Assembly (NCBI RefSeq): GCF_000152885.1
Contig: NZ_CH672403.1
Span: 3,354 to 67,353 of the forward strand
Length of the DNA stretch: 64,000 nt
Reading direction: 5' to 3'
From: Idiomarina baltica OS145
GTDB lineage: Bacteria > Pseudomonadota > Gammaproteobacteria > Enterobacterales > Alteromonadaceae
Position numbers and translations under genes: made by a program. Of the stretch, positions 47,819 through 59,049 are shown one piece after another. Within the stretch, counting starts at the first letter, position 1, and every line of letters starts with the position of its first letter. The notes under the pieces were generated by a model that saw only the letters and a list, made by a program, of their open reading frames with translations, was not told the origin of the DNA and did no database searches.

Positions 47819-49000
47819 TTATGCGTCTTGTGCGCGCTGTTCTAAAATTTCTACCGCGGGTAACTTTTTGCCTTCTAAAAATTCAAGAAATGCGCCACCA
47901 CCCGTTGATATATAACTTATCTTATCAGCGATATTAAACTGATCAATCGCAGCGAGCGTATCTCCGCCGCCAGCAATTGAAAAAGCCTCACTGCTGGCTA
48001 TTGCATTCGCCATTGATTCGGTGCCTTTACTAAATGCCTCAAATTCAAAGACCCCAACCGGACCGTTCCATACGATAGTACCAGCTGCTTTCAGTTTCTC
48101 TGCCAGCATTTCTGATGTTTTAGGCCCAACATCAAATACCATATCTGAATCCTTGATCGATTCAACGGCTTTGGTCTCTGCTACTGTATCGGCGCTGAAC
48201 GCCTGTCCCGTCACAACATCAACAGGCAACGGAATTTCTGCATTCTTTGCTTTGGCAGCCGCCATCAGACGTTGCGCCTCAGGCACTAAGTCTTTCTCGT
48301 ACAAAGACTTTCCGACATTGTGCCCTTGGGCTGCGATAAAGGTGTTTGCAATACCGCCACCGACGATGAGTTGATCGACAACCGTCGAAAGCGATTCCAA
48401 CACAGTAAGCTTTGTCGAAACCTTAGAACCGCCAACAATCGCGACCAACGGGCGTTTAGGGTTATCAAGTGCTTTACCGAGCGCATCAAGCTCTGCGGCA
48501 AGCAGCGGTCCGGCGCACGCCACAGGCGCATATTTTGCGACGCCATGTGTTGAGGCCTGGGCACGGTGTGCTGTACCGAAGGCATCCATTACAAACACAT
48601 CACATAAGTTTGCCAATTGCTGAGCTAAAGCATCATCATTCTTTTTCTCGCCCTTGTTGAACCGCACATTCTCAAATACCACCACTTGCCCCTGCGCGAC
48701 ATCGATGCCATCAAGGTATTCCTTCGCTAAAGAAACCGGTTGCTCGAGTGCGTCGTTCAAGTAATCTGCTACAGGTGCCATCGAATATTGTTCTTCATAC
48801 TCGCCCTCTGTCGGACGCCCGAGGTGCGACATCACCATCACTTTAGCACCCTTTTCGAGTGCCAATTTAATCGTGGGTAGTGCTGCTCTTAAGCGCGCAT
48901 CCGAGGTGATCTTTCCATCTTTTACCGGAACATTTAAATCTTCCCGTATCAATACGCGCTTGTTTTGTAAGTCCAAATCAGTCATCGCTATGACAGACAT
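47819..49000 (-). CDS. pgk: Phosphoglycerate kinase
   Basis: 393 aa, start [20 protein letters not shown] as in E. coli. Landmarks: [30 protein letters not shown] and the nucleotide-binding end [21 protein letters not shown]-forming step of glycolysis. Between epd and fba. Confidence 0.98.
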   Translation of the reverse strand: MSVIAMTDLDLQNKRVLIREDLNVPVKDGKITSDARLRAALPTIKLALEKGAKVMVMSHLGRPTEGEYEEQYSMAPVADYLNDALEQPVSLAKEYLDGIDVAQGQVVVFENVRFNKGEKKNDDALAQQLANLCDVFVMDAFGTAHRAQASTHGVAKYAPVACAGPLLAAELDALGKALDNPKRPLVAIVGGSKVSTKLTVLESLSTVVDQLIVGGGIANTFIAAQGHNVGKSLYEKDLVPEAQRLMAAAKAKNAEIPLPVDVVTGQAFSADTVAETKAVESIKDSDMVFDVGPKTSEMLAEKLKAAGTIVWNGPVGVFEFEAFSKGTESMANAIASSEAFSIAGGGDTLAAIDQFNIADKISYISTGGGAFLEFLEGKKLPAVEILEQRAQDA

Positions 49001-49032
49001 TGAATCCCCTTACTCAGTTGAGTTTTATATAA

Positions 49033-50043
49033 TTATTGCTGTGTCATTAATTCAGTCGTTTCTAACAAACGGTTAGCGAAACCCCATTCGTTATCGCACC
49101 AACATAAAAGTTTTACCAATCGACGATGACTCACACGCGTCTGAGTTCCATCAACAATGCACGAGTGCGGGTCATGGTTAAAATCAATCGACACCAAAGG
49201 CTCTTCAGTATAGTCGAGTATTGCTCGTAACCCTTTGGAAGCTGCATTTTTTATCAATCGGTTAACTTGTTCACCATCGACATCGGTTTGTAGCGTGACG
49301 CTTAAATCCATCGCTGTCACATTTGTAGTTGGAACACGTACCGCGATCGCCTCAAAGCGACCGTGTAAATGAGGTAATATGCGTTCAATCCCGCGTGCTA
49401 GCTTTGTATCGACAGGGATAATTGACCGTCCCGCCGCTCGTGTGCGCCTTAAATCAGGATGATAAGCATCGATGACTTGCTGATCATGCATTGCCGAGTG
49501 GATCGTAGTGACCGCACCTGATTCAATGCCAAAAGCGTCGTCGAGTAATTTGATCACCGGTACAATGCAGTTCGTTGTACAAGAGCCATTCGATACGATG
49601 CGATGCTCAGGCAATAATACATCTTGGTTGACCCCAAAAATGATAGTCGCATCCATATCAGGCGTGCCGGGTTGCGAGAACAACACCCGGCTCACACCCG
49701 CGTTTAAGTAGCGCTCTCCGTCTGCATGGCTGCCAAACACACCCGTACAGTCAACAACGATATCGACGCCACGCGCTTGCCAGTCAACGCGCTCAATTTC
49801 GGTTTCGTGGCTCAACTTAATCGTATCGCCGGCAACGGTAAGATCGTCATCAGACAAAGTGACTGGAAATTGAAATCGACCGTGAGACGAATCGTACTTC
49901 AACAAGTGCGCCATCGACTCCGATGGCGCGGGCTCGTTCACCAAGACAATACTAAAGCGTTGCTGCCAGCCGCGCTCATAGAACGAGCGTAGAAAACTAC
50001 GCCCGATCCTGCCGAAACCGTTTATTGCGATTCTCTTCGTCAA
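49033..50043 (-). CDS. epd: D-erythrose-4-phosphate dehydrogenase
   Basis: 336 aa GAPDH-like enzyme: NAD-binding [13 protein letters not shown], catalytic [10 protein letters not shown] (Cys), [20 protein letters not shown] and [11 protein letters not shown]. The [16 protein letters not shown] stretch and its place upstream of pgk argue for Epd (pyridoxal phosphate pathway) over GapA. Confidence 0.94.
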   Translation of the reverse strand: MTKRIAINGFGRIGRSFLRSFYERGWQQRFSIVLVNEPAPSESMAHLLKYDSSHGRFQFPVTLSDDDLTVAGDTIKLSHETEIERVDWQARGVDIVVDCTGVFGSHADGERYLNAGVSRVLFSQPGTPDMDATIIFGVNQDVLLPEHRIVSNGSCTTNCIVPVIKLLDDAFGIESGAVTTIHSAMHDQQVIDAYHPDLRRTRAAGRSIIPVDTKLARGIERILPHLHGRFEAIAVRVPTTNVTAMDLSVTLQTDVDGEQVNRLIKNAASKGLRAILDYTEEPLVSIDFNHDPHSCIVDGTQTRVSHRRLVKLLCWCDNEWGFANRLLETTELMTQQ

Positions 50044-50055
50044 TTCAAACCTCGT

Positions 50056-52041
50056 TTAGCTCGCCGCGCGAACAACCGCTTCCACGGTAATATCAAAGTG
50101 CTCAAAAAGTGCTTTAGCCGGAGCTGACTCACCAAACGAGTTCATACCAATCACAGTGCCGTCTAAGCCAACGTATTTACGCCAATAATCAGCAATACCG
50201 GCTTCAACTGCAACGCGCTTACGCACAGCTGAAGGTAATACGTGCTCGCGGTATTCGGCGTCCTGGTCATCAAATACATCCGTGGATGGCATCGAAACAA
50301 CACGGACATTCATACCTTTTGCAGCCAATTGCTCACGTGCTGCAACCGCTAAGTCGACCTCGGAACCCGTCGCAATCAAAATAGAGTCTGGTGTGCCATC
50401 ACAATCTTTCAGGATATAACCACCGCGGCTAATGTTATTAAGTTGCTCGGCATCGCGTGTTTGCTGCTGCATCCCCTGACGGCTAAACACCAACGCTGTT
50501 GGTTTATCGTTGCTTTGCAACGCACTGCGCCAAGCGACCGCGGTTTCGACTGCATCGCACGGGCGCCAGCAATTGAGGTTAGGTGTTAAGCGTAGGTTAG
50601 CCAATTGCTCAACAGGCTGGTGAGTCGGCCCGTCTTCACCTAAACCAATTGAGTCGTGGGTGTAAACGAAAATCGAGGGCTGCTTCATTAAGGCGGCCAT
50701 ACGCACTGCGTTGCGCGCATATTCCATAAACATTAAGAAGGTTGCACCGTAAGGCTTGAAGCCACCATGCAGCGTCACTCCATTCATTATCGCCGACATC
50801 GCAAACTCACGCACACCATAGAACACATAGTTTCCGCTCGCGTCGTCAGCTGTTACGCCTTTAGCACCCTGCCATAAGGTTAGATTAGACCCTGCTAAGT
50901 CAGCCGAACCACCCAGCAGTTCAGGTAGTTTCGGACCCACCTCATTCAATACATTTAACGACGCTTTGCGTGTTGCGAGGTTTTCAGGGTTAGCTTGCAA
51001 TTGCTCAATGTAAGCCTGTAACTCGCTTTCAAAGTCGCCAGGCAACTCACCCGCTAAGCGACGTTTAAGCTCTGCTGCAAGTTCTGGGTAAGCCTGTTCA
51101 TAAGCGGTCCAATGCTTATTCCACGAGGCCTCAATCGCATCACCCTTGTCTTTAGCGTCCCACGCTTGGTAAACATCCTGAGGCACTTCAAAGCGATCAT
51201 ACGACCAATTCAATTGCTTGCGCGCGAGTGCAATTTCGTCATCACCTAATGGCGCACCGTGGCAACTCTCTTGTCCTTGCTTATTAGGCGAGCCAAAACC
51301 AATTACGGTTTTACAAATAATCAATGTAGGGCGCTGCGTTTCGCTGCGTGCGCTTTCAATCGCCTGTTTAATGGCATCGGCATCATGTCCATCAACATCA
51401 CGAATCACATGCCAGTTATATGATTCAAAGCGTTGTGCAGTATCGTCTGTAAACCAGCCTTCGACTTCACCATCAATCGAGATACCGTTATCGTCGTAAA
51501 ATGCGATGAGCTTGCCTAAGCCAAGTGTACCTGCCAATGAGCAAGCCTCATGAGAAATGCCTTCCATCAAGCAACCATCGCCCAAAAAGGTATAGGTGAA
51601 GTGGTCAACTACATTATGTTCATCACGGTTAAACTGTGCCGCCAGAGTTTTTTCCGCTAACGCCATGCCGACAGCATTTGCGATGCCTTGACCTAAAGGC
51701 CCTGTCGTAGTCTCGATACCCGGCGTATAACCATACTCTGGATGGCCAGGGGTTTTCGAATGTAACTGACGGAATTGCTTAATGTCGTCAATGCTAAGGT
51801 CGTAACCTGTTAAATGAAGCAACGAGTAGATGAGCATCGAGCCATGACCGTTTGACAGCACAAAGCGGTCGCGGTCGGCCCAACTGGGGCTATTTGGGTT
51901 GTGCTTTAAATAATCTCGCCATAATACTTCAGCGATATCGGCCATGCCCATTGGCGCCCCAGGGTGACCTGAGTTGGCTTGTTGGACGGCATCCATACTT
52001 AGAGCACGGATAGCGTTGGCGAGATGACGACGTTCAGACAT
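50056..52041 (-). CDS. tkt: Transketolase
   Basis: 661 aa from [19 protein letters not shown] (ATG 52041). Thiamine diphosphate motif [13 protein letters not shown]...NDNGIS-like, [10 protein letters not shown] and the pyrimidine-domain end [13 protein letters not shown]. Pentose phosphate pathway. It precedes epd by 12 bp and lies after metK. Confidence 0.97.
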   Translation of the reverse strand: MSERRHLANAIRALSMDAVQQANSGHPGAPMGMADIAEVLWRDYLKHNPNSPSWADRDRFVLSNGHGSMLIYSLLHLTGYDLSIDDIKQFRQLHSKTPGHPEYGYTPGIETTTGPLGQGIANAVGMALAEKTLAAQFNRDEHNVVDHFTYTFLGDGCLMEGISHEACSLAGTLGLGKLIAFYDDNGISIDGEVEGWFTDDTAQRFESYNWHVIRDVDGHDADAIKQAIESARSETQRPTLIICKTVIGFGSPNKQGQESCHGAPLGDDEIALARKQLNWSYDRFEVPQDVYQAWDAKDKGDAIEASWNKHWTAYEQAYPELAAELKRRLAGELPGDFESELQAYIEQLQANPENLATRKASLNVLNEVGPKLPELLGGSADLAGSNLTLWQGAKGVTADDASGNYVFYGVREFAMSAIMNGVTLHGGFKPYGATFLMFMEYARNAVRMAALMKQPSIFVYTHDSIGLGEDGPTHQPVEQLANLRLTPNLNCWRPCDAVETAVAWRSALQSNDKPTALVFSRQGMQQQTRDAEQLNNISRGGYILKDCDGTPDSILIATGSEVDLAVAAREQLAAKGMNVRVVSMPSTDVFDDQDAEYREHVLPSAVRKRVAVEAGIADYWRKYVGLDGTVIGMNSFGESAPAKALFEHFDITVEAVVRAAS

Positions 52042-52154
52042 GAAAAACCCCCGATTGGTGACACGCAATTAGATGAACCATAGTTGGTGCGCGTATTGTC
52101 CACAATTCGGGGGCTTCAAGCAAATTTATGGGCGAAAAATTCAACACCCGTAAA

Positions 52155-53300
52155 CTAGATATCCTGCTTTAATGCATCGGCTTTATCAGTTTTTTCCCAT
52201 GGAAATTCCTCTCGCCCAAAGTGCCCGTAGGTCGACGTAGCACGATAAATAGGCCGTTCCAGATCAAGCATCTGAATTAAACCGTAAGGACGCAAGTCAA
52301 AATGACGGCGTACTAGCGCTATCAACTTCTCTTCACTGTGTTGCGAAGTACCAAAGGTATCAATACTGATTGATGTTGGCTCAGCAACGCCAATTGCATA
52401 TGACACCTGAATTTCGCAGCGTTCCGCCAAGCCTGCGGCAACGAGGTTTTTCGCCACGTAACGTGCCGCGTATGCGGCGCTGCGGTCAACCTTCGATGGA
52501 TCTTTGCCCGAGAACGCGCCGCCACCGTGACGCGCCATGCCACCGTAGGTATCCACAATAATTTTGCGCCCCGTCAAACCGCAGTCACCCATCGGGCCGC
52601 CAATCACGAATCGACCGGTTGGGTTAATGTGGAACTTAGTATCACGGCTAACCCATTGTTCGGGTAGCACTGGCTTAATGATCTCTTCCATCACGGCTTC
52701 ACGCAATGTGGCTTGGTCAATATCTTCACGGTGTTGGGTCGAAAGCACTACAGTATCAATTGCCACCGGTTTACCATTCTCGTAAACAAACGTCAGCTGG
52801 CTTTTGGCATCAGGACGTAACCAATCGAGCGTGCCATTTTTACGCATCTCTGACTGACGCTGAACAATGCGGTGCGCATAGGTAATGGGGGCTGGCATTA
52901 ATACCGAGGTTTCATTAGATGCATAGCCAAACATCAAACCCTGGTCACCGGCGCCTTGCGCTTCAGGCGATTCACGATCTACGCCTTGATTAATATCTTG
53001 GCTCTGCTTACCAATCGCGTTTAGTACCGCGCAAGAGTTGGCATCAAAACCCATGTCCGAATGTGTGTAACCGACATCACGGATGGCTTGACGGGTTAAA
53101 TCTTCAATATCGACCCAAGCTGAAGTGGATATTTCCCCGCCCACTAATACCATGCCAGTTTTGACATAGGTTTCACACGCCACACGGGCGCGGATATCTT
53201 TTGCTAAAATTGCATCCAGTACGGCATCAGAAATCTGGTCCGCAATTTTATCAGGATGGCCCTCTGAAACCGATTCAGAAGTAAATAGGTGACGTGACAT
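52155..53300 (-). CDS. metK: S-adenosylmethionine synthetase
   Basis: 381 aa. [36 protein letters not shown] and [20 protein letters not shown] are signature stretches. It makes SAM from ATP and methionine. Two candidate MetJ boxes lie upstream, fitting repression by SAM-MetJ. Confidence 0.98.
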   Translation of the reverse strand: MSRHLFTSESVSEGHPDKIADQISDAVLDAILAKDIRARVACETYVKTGMVLVGGEISTSAWVDIEDLTRQAIRDVGYTHSDMGFDANSCAVLNAIGKQSQDINQGVDRESPEAQGAGDQGLMFGYASNETSVLMPAPITYAHRIVQRQSEMRKNGTLDWLRPDAKSQLTFVYENGKPVAIDTVVLSTQHREDIDQATLREAVMEEIIKPVLPEQWVSRDTKFHINPTGRFVIGGPMGDCGLTGRKIIVDTYGGMARHGGGAFSGKDPSKVDRSAAYAARYVAKNLVAAGLAERCEIQVSYAIGVAEPTSISIDTFGTSQHSEEKLIALVRRHFDLRPYGLIQMLDLERPIYRATSTYGHFGREEFPWEKTDKADALKQDI

Positions 53301-53383
53301 ATGCCTACCATTCCTTTATTTTGATTAAAATAACTAGTACTGACGGCGTAATTTAACCGATCAATAAAAAAATTTCTACTTCT

Positions 53384-53399
53384 AGACGTCCAAAAGTCT
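53384..53399. promoter_or_regulatory. Candidate tandem MetJ boxes upstream of metK
   Basis: AGACGTCC (7 of 8 to AGACGTCT) followed directly by AAAAGTCT (6 of 8), the tandem 8-mer arrangement MetJ requires. It lies 84-99 bp before metK, near a possible -35 (TTGGAC on the minus strand), in the metK-rsmE divergent region. Confidence 0.55.
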
Positions 53400-53428
53400 G
53401 TTTATAGATAAGGATTCAATTAAGTCGT

Positions 53429-54178
53429 ATGAGAGTTCCACGCATTTTTCATCCCGAGCCACTCACGGTCAACAGCACCGTATCGCTCAGTGATGACGCC
53501 TTTCAACACACCATCAAAGTGCTTCGCATGCAAGAAGGTCAGGCGCTTGAGTTGTTTTGTAACGATGATTTTAATTACGCAGCGGTACTCACTTCAGTCG
53601 CCAAGAAAAGCGCGCAAGTTGAAATTACTGGTGCCCAACTCAACAGCACCGAGTCTCCTTTATTCGTTCACCTAGGTCAGGTCGTTTCACGCGGAGACAG
53701 GATGGATTTCGCCCTACAGAAATCAGTGGAACTCGGTGTTAATGCCATCACTCCGCTGTTCAGCGAGCGCTGCGGTGTAAAATTAAACGGTGATCGACTT
53801 GAGAAGAAACAACAACAATGGCAGAAAATTGTCATTTCTGCTTGTGAGCAGTCGGGTCGCAGTCATGTCCCTATCGTACTTCCTGCAATATTAGTCGATG
53901 ACTTTGTAAAGACGCCGTTTGACGGTTTGCGGTTAACCTTAGATCCCTATGCGCGCGTGCCGCTCAATCAGATTGAGGGCGCTAACTTGGCCCAGCGCAT
54001 TCAGTTAATGATTGGTCCAGAGGGTGGTTTCACGGATATTGAAGTTGAACACGCTCGCCACCATCACTTTAAACCGATTCGTTTAGGACCACGTATTCTG
54101 CGAACAGAAACCGCTGCGATGACAGCTTTAGCAGCCATCCAGTATGAATTTGGTGATCTCAACGCCAGCAACGAATAA
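53429..54178 (+). CDS. rsmE: 16S rRNA m3U1498 methyltransferase RsmE
   Basis: 249 aa SPOUT methyltransferase: N-terminal PUA-like part (MRVPRIFHPEPLTVN) and a C-terminal knot with MIGPEGGFTDIEVEHA and LGPRILRTETAAMTAL. First gene of rsmE-gshB-yqgE-ruvX, the usual gammaproteobacterial order. Confidence 0.97.
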   Translation: MRVPRIFHPEPLTVNSTVSLSDDAFQHTIKVLRMQEGQALELFCNDDFNYAAVLTSVAKKSAQVEITGAQLNSTESPLFVHLGQVVSRGDRMDFALQKSVELGVNAITPLFSERCGVKLNGDRLEKKQQQWQKIVISACEQSGRSHVPIVLPAILVDDFVKTPFDGLRLTLDPYARVPLNQIEGANLAQRIQLMIGPEGGFTDIEVEHARHHHFKPIRLGPRILRTETAAMTALAAIQYEFGDLNASNE

Positions 54179-54189
54179 GGAAAATACCC

Positions 54190-55140
54190 ATGAAGTTAGC
54201 CATGATTATGGATCCCATTGCGCAGGTAAAAACGGAAAAAGATACCAGTTTCCGACTGTTGCTCGAAGCACAGGCGCGCGGTTACCAAAGTTATTATATT
54301 GAAATGGCCGATCTACTTATTGATTCAGGTCGCCCCTATGCGATGGCACGTAAGGTCACCGTCAAAGATCAAAAGACAGACTTTTATCAGTTAGGTGATG
54401 TTGAGAAGCTACCGCTCGGTGACTTTGATGTAATCATGATGCGCAAAGACCCGCCGTTTGATAGTCAGTTCCTCTATGCAACGCACATATTTGATTTGGC
54501 GCAAGCTGAAGGTGCGCTGGTAGTGAATAACCCGCAAAGCTTGCGAGATTGTAATGAAAAGCTTTATACCAGTTGGTTTCCTGAATTTATTACCGATAGT
54601 TTGGTGTCCGCCAATGCTGAGCAACTTAAGGCGTTTCATAAGAAGCACGGTACCGTCATACTTAAACCGCTAGACGGGATGGGTGGCGCATCGATATTTA
54701 AAGTTAACGAAGACGGTGCAAATTTAGGTGTCATCATCGAAACACTCACCGAAAAAGGTCAGCGTTATGCCATGGCACAAAAATATCTGCCAGAGATTAA
54801 AGACGGCGATAAGCGGATTCTAATTATTAATGGCGAACCGGTACCTTACGCATTGGCACGAATTCCTTCTGCTGGTGAGACACGCGGCAACCTTGCGGCT
54901 GGCGGCAGTGGGCGTCCGCAACCATTGAGCGAAAGTGACGAACGCATTGCGCGTGCTATCGGTCCCACACTTAAACAAAAAGGTTTATATCTTGTTGGTC
55001 TCGATGTCATTGGTGAACGTATTACAGAAATCAATGTGACGAGTCCAACTTGTATGCGAGAGATCGAAAACGCCTATGACATCAATATAGCAGCGCAACT
55101 CTTCGCAGCTATTGAGCACGATCTGCAGCAGCGTCGTTGA
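54190..55140 (+). CDS. gshB: Glutathione synthetase
   Basis: 316 aa ATP-grasp enzyme: MKLAMIMDPIAQVKTEKDTS start, VILKPLDGMGGASIFKV (ATP-grasp), RIPSAGETRGNLAAGGSGRP and INVTSPTCMREIE (metal site). Second step of glutathione synthesis. A GGAA-type site follows rsmE closely. Confidence 0.98.
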   Translation: MKLAMIMDPIAQVKTEKDTSFRLLLEAQARGYQSYYIEMADLLIDSGRPYAMARKVTVKDQKTDFYQLGDVEKLPLGDFDVIMMRKDPPFDSQFLYATHIFDLAQAEGALVVNNPQSLRDCNEKLYTSWFPEFITDSLVSANAEQLKAFHKKHGTVILKPLDGMGGASIFKVNEDGANLGVIIETLTEKGQRYAMAQKYLPEIKDGDKRILIINGEPVPYALARIPSAGETRGNLAAGGSGRPQPLSESDERIARAIGPTLKQKGLYLVGLDVIGERITEINVTSPTCMREIENAYDINIAAQLFAAIEHDLQQRR

Positions 55141-55191
55141 AATTGCTGAATAAACCCCGATATAAGTCTTATCGTGAGTGAGGAGTGCTTT

Positions 55192-55749
55192 ATGGAAAGC
55201 TTACAAAATCATTTTTTAATTGCTACACCCAGTATGAATGATCCGCTATTTCGTCGTAGCGTGACTTATATCTGCGAACACAACGAAGACGGTGCGATGG
55301 GACTGATCATTAATCAACCTGCAGAGCTAACGGTTAACTCGTTGCTCGACAAACTTGAAATTGTTTATCCGGACAGTGCGGACAGCCTTAAAGGTCCAGT
55401 CTATCAAGGCGGACCTGTGGGTCAGGAGCGAGGCTTTGTGATTCACCCGCCACAACAAAACTGGCGTAGCAGTCTCAAGTTGAGTGATGAGATTATGGTC
55501 ACCACTTCGCGTGACATTTTAGAGGCCTTGGGTTCCTCCGCGGCGCCGTTACAGTTTCTGCTAACGCTCGGATATGCGGGTTGGGAAGCTGGCCAGCTAG
55601 AGCAAGAGCTGGCTGAAAATTCGTGGTTAGCTATCCCTGCGGATCCTGAGATATTGTTTAACACACCGACTAATCAACGTTGGGAAAAAGCCACCGAGCA
55701 ACTCGGTTTTGATATTTGGAAGCTCGGACCGGATGTAGGTCACGCATGA
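55192..55749 (+). CDS. yqgE: YqgE (DUF179) protein
   Basis: 185 aa from [20 protein letters not shown] with GAGGAG upstream; an earlier in-frame GTG is not needed. DUF179 landmarks: [35 protein letters not shown] and [17 protein letters not shown]. Its function is unclear; it is usually co-transcribed with ruvX, and here overlaps it by 4 bp. Confidence 0.94.
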   Translation: MESLQNHFLIATPSMNDPLFRRSVTYICEHNEDGAMGLIINQPAELTVNSLLDKLEIVYPDSADSLKGPVYQGGPVGQERGFVIHPPQQNWRSSLKLSDEIMVTTSRDILEALGSSAAPLQFLLTLGYAGWEAGQLEQELAENSWLAIPADPEILFNTPTNQRWEKATEQLGFDIWKLGPDVGHA

Positions 55750-56153
55750 CAGTTGTCGGGTTTGATTTTGGCACCAAAAGTATTGGCGTTGCAGTGGGTC
55801 AGTCGATAACGGGCACCGCCTCTATTTTAAAAGCACTCAAAGCTCAGGACGGTATTCCAAACTGGAGTACTGTCGAACAACTGCTCAAAGAGTGGCAGCC
55901 TGAACGTGTCGTCGTTGGCCTACCACTTAATATGGATGGCACGGAGCAACCGCTCACGCAACGCGCGAAAAAGTTTGGCAATCGTATTCACGGTCGTTTT
56001 AATGTCCCCGTTGTCTTTCAAGACGAACGTTTAACGTCCACCGCCGCTCGAGAAGCGTTGTTTGAACGCGATGGCTATCGCGGCTTGGAAAAAGGCAAAG
56101 TCGACAGTGCTGCGGCATTGCTCATTGTTGAAGATTATCTTCGTGCATTGTAG
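55746..56153 (+). CDS. ruvX: RuvX/YqgF RNase H-fold nuclease
   Basis: 135 aa from [31 protein letters not shown] (first Asp), [29 protein letters not shown] and [17 protein letters not shown]. Involved in 16S rRNA 5' maturation in other bacteria. Its ATG overlaps the yqgE stop. Confidence 0.95.
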   Translation: MTVVGFDFGTKSIGVAVGQSITGTASILKALKAQDGIPNWSTVEQLLKEWQPERVVVGLPLNMDGTEQPLTQRAKKFGNRIHGRFNVPVVFQDERLTSTAAREALFERDGYRGLEKGKVDSAAALLIVEDYLRAL

Positions 56154-56220
56154 TCATGTTGCCAAATCAGGATAATTCGTTATAGTGATGATTAAAAAGT
56201 AGAATGCTTGGGAGAAGGCT

Positions 56221-56511
56221 GTGCTAGGCAACGAAGAACCATTTTCTGTCACCGGTAACACCATTTTATTGCGCAACGAAAATAAAAAGTTGCTACTGGT
56301 AACTGGTGACCGTTATAAAAACATTTTAGTTTCGCGCACAGGCGTGGAGATGAGCGACTGGAACGCTGAACGCCGTCCTGGCGTGCGCGTCGTTTCACTT
56401 CATGAACTATTCAAACGCGACAAAACGTATTTCTTTATTAGAGCGGGCGGCGTTGAGTATCAAGTCGACTTAAAGTTTGAAGAAAGTCCAATTACCGAAA
56501 TGAAGTTCTAA
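56221..56511 (+). CDS. 96-aa hypothetical protein coupled to a transglutaminase-like gene
   Basis: GTG 56221 with GGAGAAGG upstream. A small soluble protein (MLGNEEPFSVTGNTILLRNE) with alternating strands and no signal peptide. Its stop overlaps the next ATG by one base (TAATG), indicating coupled translation. Not recognised. Confidence 0.7.
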   Translation: MLGNEEPFSVTGNTILLRNENKKLLLVTGDRYKNILVSRTGVEMSDWNAERRPGVRVVSLHELFKRDKTYFFIRAGGVEYQVDLKFEESPITEMKF

Positions 56512-57509
56512 TGAAAAAGCTATCTGATGAGAGAACATACCTGTCCGCTTGGGGTGCAGTCATTGTTCTCTCAACAGTTCTGCTTGTTAGCAGTGTCCCC
56601 AAAGCTTTTGCTCAACAAACAGCTTTCGAGAAAACATCCCGTGACGGCGATATTTTACTTTCCTACCAATGGAATCTTCCCAACGGGAAGCTCACGCAGC
56701 TTAGTTTCAGTGTTAATCAGCGCGACTTCTTAAAGCCGTTTGCAACATTTCGGAGTTACGACCGAAAGCGCGCACTTCGTGAGCTTAATTATCAAGTTAA
56801 TCAGTATATACAGCGCCAACGTTGGTATGGTGTTGAAGCGACGCTGTCCCCCCGACAAGAGAAATTAACCTTATCAATACGCAAAGCACGAACGGAACCG
56901 TTACAACAACGTTACCAACAGCAACTGAGAAAGGTACAACAATTTTTTAATCAGCAATGGCAAGACTATTTATCGGCAAATTACTATCGCAAATTGTCGC
57001 TTCCATTGGGGGAAACGGGCATCGTTCCAGATGCAGTTACTATTGCCGAGAAAACTCAATCACTTCTCAGAACGCTGGTTGTCGCTATCGGGAACGAACT
57101 TAAAGATAACAGTCGACGCAGCTACACCAACTACGTTGGCCATTTTGTTCAGTCGATTCCTTATGACAGTCTCAGTAGCAAGCTATCAAGTCGTGGAGAT
57201 GGCTTCACGCCACCTAATTACCTTCTTCTCAACAATCGAGGTGACTGTGACAGTAAAGTCAGCCTCACGCTAGCCTTACTAAAAGAGATTATTCCTGAAG
57301 CAAGAATGATCATTGTTTATTTCCCAAAACATGCGATTTTTGGCATTCAAATGGCAAAGCAAGCAAACGATATAACCTTGATGCACAACGGAACTGAATT
57401 CGTTCTCATGGATGTCGCAGGGCCCGCCGTTTTACCAGCGGGCCAACTCTCCAGTGATGTGCAGTTTCTTGTCAACACTGGGCAGTATACGGTTATCAAA
57501 GGCAACTAA
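56511..57509 (+). CDS. Transglutaminase-like cysteine protease family protein
   Basis: 332 aa with a signal anchor (about residues 10-32, AWGAVIVLSTVLLVSSVPKA) and a long periplasmic part. The C-terminal region has the papain/transglutaminase triad order: NNRGDCDSKVSLTLALLKE (Cys), PKHAIFGIQM (His) and LMDVAGPA (Asp). It probably acts on cell-wall or periplasmic proteins. Coupled to the 56221 gene. Confidence 0.82.
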   Translation: MKKLSDERTYLSAWGAVIVLSTVLLVSSVPKAFAQQTAFEKTSRDGDILLSYQWNLPNGKLTQLSFSVNQRDFLKPFATFRSYDRKRALRELNYQVNQYIQRQRWYGVEATLSPRQEKLTLSIRKARTEPLQQRYQQQLRKVQQFFNQQWQDYLSANYYRKLSLPLGETGIVPDAVTIAEKTQSLLRTLVVAIGNELKDNSRRSYTNYVGHFVQSIPYDSLSSKLSSRGDGFTPPNYLLLNNRGDCDSKVSLTLALLKEIIPEARMIIVYFPKHAIFGIQMAKQANDITLMHNGTEFVLMDVAGPAVLPAGQLSSDVQFLVNTGQYTVIKGN

Positions 57510-57510
57510 G

Positions 57511-58923
57511 CTATAGATGCTCCTCTGCATACTCTGCCAGACTACTTCTTACCACACCGTTTAGATTAATGGTCGCACTGCCTGGATAATCTTTAAAACG
57601 CTCTACGATAAAGGTGAGTCCTGAGGTGACAGCAGTTAAGTAATAACTATCAATCTGCGCCAAGTTGCCCGACACGACCAGTTTCGTATTCTCACCACAA
57701 CGGGTAATTATTGTTTTTAGCTGTGATGCGGTTAAGTTTTGTGCTTCATCAAGTATAACCACCGCATTTTGAATACTGCGACCACGCATGAAGTTTAATG
57801 ACTTGAACTGGATATTCGCTTTCGTCATGATGTAATTGAGACTCGAGTCCATGCTCTCATCATTCTTATGCAATACTTCAAGAGAATCCGTTATAGCTGA
57901 TAACCAAGGCGCCATTTTCTCCTCTTCTGTCCCCGGTAAAAAGCCAATAGACTCAGCGATCTCTGGCGTGTTTCGGGTAACAATAATTTTCTCGTAGATC
58001 CCCTTTTCGACCACCATTTCTAATGCCGCAGCAAGCGCTAATAGCGTCTTACCACTACCCGCCGGCCCCGTCAGAATGACCATGTCCAAGCTTGTGTCAA
58101 GCAGTGCGTGCATCGCCATCGCTTGATATATATTCTTAGGGTGAATCCCCCACGCGCTGTAACCCATTAAGCGCTCATGTCCCAAATCCATCAGCGTTAC
58201 AGAGGTATCGTCAAAAGTGTCCACCCGAGCTGCGAAATGTTCTGTTTCATCGATAAAATATTCGTTATAGAAAATTTGCGGCATGTGTTCGCGCGAAACC
58301 GTGTGATAGGCATCTCGCCCCTCTTGCAACGTACTGACATCACCCACTTGTTGCCAAAAGTCCCCTTCAAACTGATAGAAACCTTTCGTCAATAAACGAA
58401 TATCATCAATTAATTGGTCTGTGCGATAATCCTCAACATGTTTTACGCCCGCACCTTTGGCTTTTAGGCGCATATTGATATCTTTTGTCACCAAAGTGAC
58501 CGTGCTACCCGCAAACTTAATTTGCAGTTCTAACGCCACTTGAATAATACGGTGGTCATTTTCATTGAGCGCCAAAGCAGACGCACTTTGCTTCAACTCG
58601 TAGTCAGGGAAAATAGCTAACGTGCCGCTCGCTTGGTGGTCGCCACTTAACTGCGTCAAAGGGACACCTTTAACTATCTGCTCAGGTGTTGCATCCTTTA
58701 ACACCTCCTCCAATGAACGAATCGCAACACGCGCATCTCGGCTCACGTCCTTATTGCGATCCTTAATATTATCTAACTCTTCTAACACGACCATAGGAAT
58801 AACGACGTTATGCTCATCGAAGCTGAGAAAAGCGAGAGGATCATGCAATAGAATATTGGTATCTAAAACGAAGTACTTAGTAGCTTGGGAGGTTTGACTA
58901 ACATTTGCGGTCATAGCGTACAC
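57511..58923 (-). CDS. PIN-PhoH family protein (YlaK/PhoH-like ATPase with PIN domain)
   Basis: 470 aa: N-terminal PIN domain (YFVLDTNILLHDPLAFL, VVLEELDNIKDRNKDVSRDA, LVTKDINMRLKA) and C-terminal PhoH ATPase (MVILTGPAGSGKTLLALAAA Walker A, VVILDEAQNLTASQLKTII, TKLVVSGNLAQID). An RNA-acting ATPase-nuclease fusion. A common core gene, here convergent with the transglutaminase gene. Confidence 0.94.
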   Translation of the reverse strand: MYAMTANVSQTSQATKYFVLDTNILLHDPLAFLSFDEHNVVIPMVVLEELDNIKDRNKDVSRDARVAIRSLEEVLKDATPEQIVKGVPLTQLSGDHQASGTLAIFPDYELKQSASALALNENDHRIIQVALELQIKFAGSTVTLVTKDINMRLKAKGAGVKHVEDYRTDQLIDDIRLLTKGFYQFEGDFWQQVGDVSTLQEGRDAYHTVSREHMPQIFYNEYFIDETEHFAARVDTFDDTSVTLMDLGHERLMGYSAWGIHPKNIYQAMAMHALLDTSLDMVILTGPAGSGKTLLALAAALEMVVEKGIYEKIIVTRNTPEIAESIGFLPGTEEEKMAPWLSAITDSLEVLHKNDESMDSSLNYIMTKANIQFKSLNFMRGRSIQNAVVILDEAQNLTASQLKTIITRCGENTKLVVSGNLAQIDSYYLTAVTSGLTFIVERFKDYPGSATINLNGVVRSSLAEYAEEHL

Positions 58924-59049
58924 CTTTTGTTATCGTTTGATTAAAGCTTAGACCAAAATTCGTGACACAGGGATGACAGTCGCATTGTTTTTTTCTAATC
59001 TCCCCATTACTATTGCCGACCTTTAAAGTTAGCGCATAGGAAGGACGAA

